A stretch of DNA of 15,647 bases from Erysipelotrichaceae bacterium (GTDB taxonomy: Bacteria; Bacillota_I; Bacilli_A; Erysipelotrichales; Coprobacillaceae), in the NCBI GenBank assembly GCA_021202205.1, contig JAJQDJ010000067.1, positions 1 through 15,647 on the forward strand, read 5' to 3'. How positions within the stretch are numbered: the first letter of the stretch is position 1; the number at the start of each line of letters is the position of its first letter. The notes below the pieces were generated by a model. It was given only the letters and a program-made list of their open reading frames with translations. It was not told the DNA's origin and did no database searches. Shown one piece after another: positions 15,597 to 15,647 of this stretch. The position numbers and the translations under genes are program-made.

Positions 15597-15647
15597 CAAT
15601 GTCATTAAGTTAAGATTTGGTGACATTCCCCTTCTCAAAAATGAGAA
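15597..15647. mobile_element. probable end of an insertion sequence inside jetC (right edge)
   Basis: The sequence changes from jetC coding frame to non-coding at about 15596. It starts with CAATGTCATTAAGTT, repeated in inverted orientation at 36-50. Two hairpins follow: AATGTCA (15598-15604) with TGACATT (15621-15627), and TTCTCA (15632-15637) with TGAGAA (15642-15647). Terminal repeats and subterminal hairpins are common at insertion-sequence ends, but the element's family cannot be named from 51 bases. Confidence 0.45.

Noticed and set aside
1..15647. CRISPR array, rRNA or replication origin
   Set aside because: No regularly spaced direct repeats, ribosomal RNA sequence or DnaA-box clusters were seen on either strand.

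Overview
The window looks like chromosomal DNA of a low-GC, AT-rich Bacillota (Firmicutes), plausibly a gut Erysipelotrichia-type organism. The evidence is the codon and base composition, strong AGGAGG-type ribosome sites, the short HisG plus HisZ arrangement and the Bacillus-like his gene order. The genus is an inference and cannot be fixed from this sequence alone.

Layout. (1) Positions 1-6900, minus strand: a compact histidine operon hisZ-G-D-B-H-A-F-IE, followed by a GNAT acetyltransferase gene that appears frameshifted near its start. It is preceded by a promoter and a 17-residue leader peptide with four consecutive His codons. Next comes a set of mutually exclusive RNA pairings ending in an intrinsic terminator, i.e. 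a classical ribosome-mediated his attenuator and not a T-box. (2) 6900-7850: an AT-rich stretch with two hairpins, then a solitary CdiA-CT-like/phage-type nuclease gene. Its frame is broken by one in-frame TAA inside its D-x-K motif. (3) 7850-11540: a TetR-family regulator divergent from a three-gene ABC export operon (two ATPases, one ABC-2 permease). Promoters and palindromic candidate operators lie in the shared intergenic region. (4) 11552-11623: tRNA-Gly(GCC), minus strand, with its own promoter. (5) 11688 to the right edge, minus strand: the end of a Wadjet type II (JetABCD) anti-plasmid system. JetD is intact. JetC keeps its C-terminal signature and Walker B motifs but has lost its N-terminal ATPase part.

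Both edges carry the same 15-base word in opposite orientation, reading outward. On the right it begins where the jetC frame stops; on the left it lies 4 bases past the GNAT stop codon. This suggests that copies of one insertion sequence flank the window and that one of them cut jetC.

How the parts work together. HisG/HisZ, HisIE, HisA, HisH/HisF, HisB and HisD cover the pathway from PRPP+ATP to histidine, except the aminotransferase (HisC) and the histidinol-phosphate phosphatase, which must be encoded elsewhere. Synthesis would be switched on when charged tRNA-His is scarce, through ribosome stalling on the leader His codons. The TetR/ABC block is a self-contained drug- or peptide-efflux-type unit. 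The nuclease and Wadjet remnants are decayed conflict-system genes.
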